Source: Streptococcaceae bacterium
GTDB taxonomy: Bacteria > Bacillota > Bacilli > Lactobacillales > Streptococcaceae
Assembly: GCA_031270215.1 (NCBI GenBank)
Contig: JAISYB010000200.1
Coordinates: forward strand, 1 to 6,162
Direction of reading: 5' to 3'
Length of the DNA stretch: 6,162 bases
The notes under the pieces were generated by a model that was not told the DNA's origin, did no database searches, and worked only from the letters and a program-made list of their open reading frames with translations. A program made the translations under genes and the position numbers. Shown one piece after another: positions 5,100 to 6,162 of this stretch. Numbering within the stretch: the stretch's first letter is position 1; every line of letters begins with the position of its first letter.

Positions 5100-6107
5100 T
5101 TACTCCAATAAACCCTTACCTGCTAATAATTCGCCGTAAAAAGTTAGATTCCCGAATTCATCATATGGGGTTATATTTTGCTTATGGGTCAACTTATAAA
5201 TGCAAGTATCGCTTGCCAAGATTTCTGCATATGTCTCAGAGCTTGCGCACACCCATGTTGATGTCTCTTGATTGTTTTCGGGTATTTGAGATTCGTTCTT
5301 CTTGAATTCCAGATTTTCAGTCGTTAGTAATCCAAAAAAATAGAACATGTAAAAGTACTCAATCGGAACATAATTCTTTTTTGCAAAATATTTTTCAAAC
5401 ATTTGGCACATTGCCAAATATAAATGACTACCTTTTCTGGCTGCAATGATATTAGTTTGGTAATAATACCCAATGCCAAAGCCAGTAAATGCTTTGATCC
5501 CTTTAGCATTCCAAAAATCAAAATCAGTCACAATTGCCGGATCTAAATCCTTATATGCAAAACAGGTCGCATCTAACCAAATTCCACCATGTTCATACAG
5601 CAGCTTACTTCTAACATAGTTTGCAAGCTTCGCGTGTTCAATCTCTCCTGCTTGATATTTTTCTAAAATATACTGCGGAATTTCTAAATAATTCGCAAGC
5701 GTCTCAAGTGATAAAACAATGTGCTCAAAACCAATATTTTTTGCCATTATCCTTTGTGACTCAAAACACTTTTGAACCAACTCAGGCGCATTTTCTTCCC
5801 CTTGAATCCAAAAAGACCAAACAATTTTAGCACCATTCTCCGTTGGTAATTTTGAATAATCTGTTGTGATTATTTGACCAAAATTTTCACGTAGAAAACC
5901 ATTAATATAGTCATCACCTATTTTCATAAAAAAATTTTTCAATGGTTTAGTAAATGAATACCGTCGAAAAATTTTCTCGAAACCTCGATAAAGAAAAAGT
6001 CTTTTATTTTGATAAAGCTTCCATTTCGTTAGGAGATAACGTCCTGTTCTGTTCTGTTCTGTTCTGTTCTGTTCTGTTCTGTTCTGTTCTGTTCTGTTCT
6101 GTGTCAT
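5100..6107 (-). CDS. Glycosyltransferase, capsular polysaccharide synthesis type, predicted phase-variable
   Basis: This 335-residue protein matches the capsular polysaccharide synthesis / GT32-like glycosyltransferase family: KIVWSFWIQG (94-103), NAPELVQKCFESQ (106-118), a SKLLYEHGGIWLDAT block (167-181) with catalytic-type D179, and FWNAKG (198-203). It should transfer a sugar from a nucleotide donor onto a surface glycan at the cytoplasmic face; donor and acceptor are unknown. Residues 3-21 are QNRTE repeats encoded by a 5-base repeat tract right after the start codon. Residues about 28-60 are rich in Lys/Arg and aromatics and may hold the protein to the membrane. ATG at 6107 has AAGGGGG (6124-6118) ten bases upstream. 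The frame is open at the copy number seen here, so this is the ON form. A later Met at residue 61 has no visible ribosome binding site and the conserved domain starts only at about 94, so weak restart in the OFF state is possible but unsupported. Confidence 0.85.
   Translation of the reverse strand: MTQNRTEQNRTEQNRTEQNRTGRYLLTKWKLYQNKRLFLYRGFEKIFRRYSFTKPLKNFFMKIGDDYINGFLRENFGQIITTDYSKLPTENGAKIVWSFWIQGEENAPELVQKCFESQRIMAKNIGFEHIVLSLETLANYLEIPQYILEKYQAGEIEHAKLANYVRSKLLYEHGGIWLDATCFAYKDLDPAIVTDFDFWNAKGIKAFTGFGIGYYYQTNIIAARKGSHLYLAMCQMFEKYFAKKNYVPIEYFYMFYFFGLLTTENLEFKKNESQIPENNQETSTWVCASSETYAEILASDTCIYKLTHKQNITPYDEFGNLTFYGELLAGKGLLE
6044..6102 (-). repeat. Pentanucleotide tandem repeat (AGAAC)n inside the glycosyltransferase start
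   Basis: Eleven perfect GTTCT units fill 6046-6100 (AGAAC on the coding strand). Perfect period-5 sequence spans 6044-6102, 59 bases. A twelfth unit, GTCCT at 6041-6045, has one substitution. The tract begins in codon 2 of the glycosyltransferase. No frame through it contains a stop, so the ribosome always reads through and is only then in or out of frame. Long uniform short repeats like this change length by slipped-strand mispairing. Confidence 0.97.
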
Positions 6108-6136
6108 TATAAAATTTCCCCCTTGTGGTTTGTCAA
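6106..6136 (-). promoter_or_regulatory. Second promoter-like pair overlapping the start codon
   Basis: On the minus strand a perfect TTGACA (6136-6131) and a perfect TATAAT (6111-6106) are separated by 19 bases, longer than ideal. The -10 overlaps the ATG, so RNA from it would start inside the repeat tract and lack the glycosyltransferase start codon. It may be chance, or give a leaderless or truncated transcript. Confidence 0.3.
6118..6124 (-). promoter_or_regulatory. Ribosome binding site of the glycosyltransferase
   Basis: AAGGGGG on the minus strand, ten bases before the ATG at 6107. It supports translation starting upstream of the repeat tract rather than at a later Met. Confidence 0.7.
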
Positions 6137-6145
6137 TGCTTTTTT

Positions 6146-6154
6146 AGTATATCA
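6146..6154 (-). promoter_or_regulatory. Extended -10 promoter of the glycosyltransferase
   Basis: The minus strand reads TGATATACT: extended -10 TG plus TATACT (6151-6146; 5 of 6). The start would be near 6139, giving a leader of about 32 bases that contains the ribosome binding site. The -35 region lies beyond the window end, so it cannot be checked. Confidence 0.55.
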
Positions 6155-6162
6155 AAAATTAA

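Noticed and set aside
6044..6102. CRISPR array or binding-site array as the explanation of the tandem repeat
   Set aside because: The unit is only five bases with no spacers, and the tract lies in frame within a coding sequence, so a simple sequence repeat explains it.

Overview
The window looks like chromosomal DNA from a low-GC Gram-positive bacterium, most likely of the order Lactobacillales. The reasons are AT-rich coding sequence, strong AAGGAG/AGGGGG ribosome binding sites, extended -10 promoters (TGNTATAAT type), and a metal-transport operon in the psaBCA/scaCBA gene order known from streptococci and related lactic acid bacteria. The genus cannot be fixed from the sequence. The missing lipobox cysteine in the metal-binding protein argues against a typical Streptococcus, but this is only a hint.

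Left half, plus strand (1-3545): a terminator-like hairpin (34-67) is followed by a DtxR/MntR-family metalloregulator (94-753). About 190 bases without a gene follow, holding a long, branched RNA structure that ends in seven T residues (about 761-928). Directly after it come a TTTAGG...CCTAAA palindrome (938-957) that fits an MntR/SirR-type operator and a promoter (961-989). This promoter drives three overlapping genes: ATPase (1023-1766), membrane permease (1759-2619) and solute-binding protein (2616-3545). Together they form a manganese (possibly also iron) ABC importer that the upstream regulator probably represses when metal is plentiful. The binding protein keeps the His-His-Glu-Asp metal ligands but has no lipidation cysteine.

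Middle (3546-3736): a convergent intergenic region of about 190 bases. It holds an orphan plus-strand promoter (3624-3651), an 11-bp terminator stem with a competing shorter hairpin, and a small hairpin near the end of the next gene.

Right half, minus strand (3737-6162): a glycosyltransferase of the capsular polysaccharide synthesis type (5100-6107) is transcribed first, followed by a 12-helix MFS exporter of the Mef-like DHA3 type (3737-4996) with its own extended -10 promoter. The most striking element in the window is a run of eleven perfect 5-base repeats (AGAAC on the coding strand, 6046-6100) starting just after the glycosyltransferase start codon. Five is not a multiple of three, so gain or loss of one unit moves the gene out of frame, and both wrong frames reach a stop within about 13 codons of the repeat. 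This is the architecture of a phase-variable ON/OFF switch for a surface-glycan gene. The copy number read here is the ON state.
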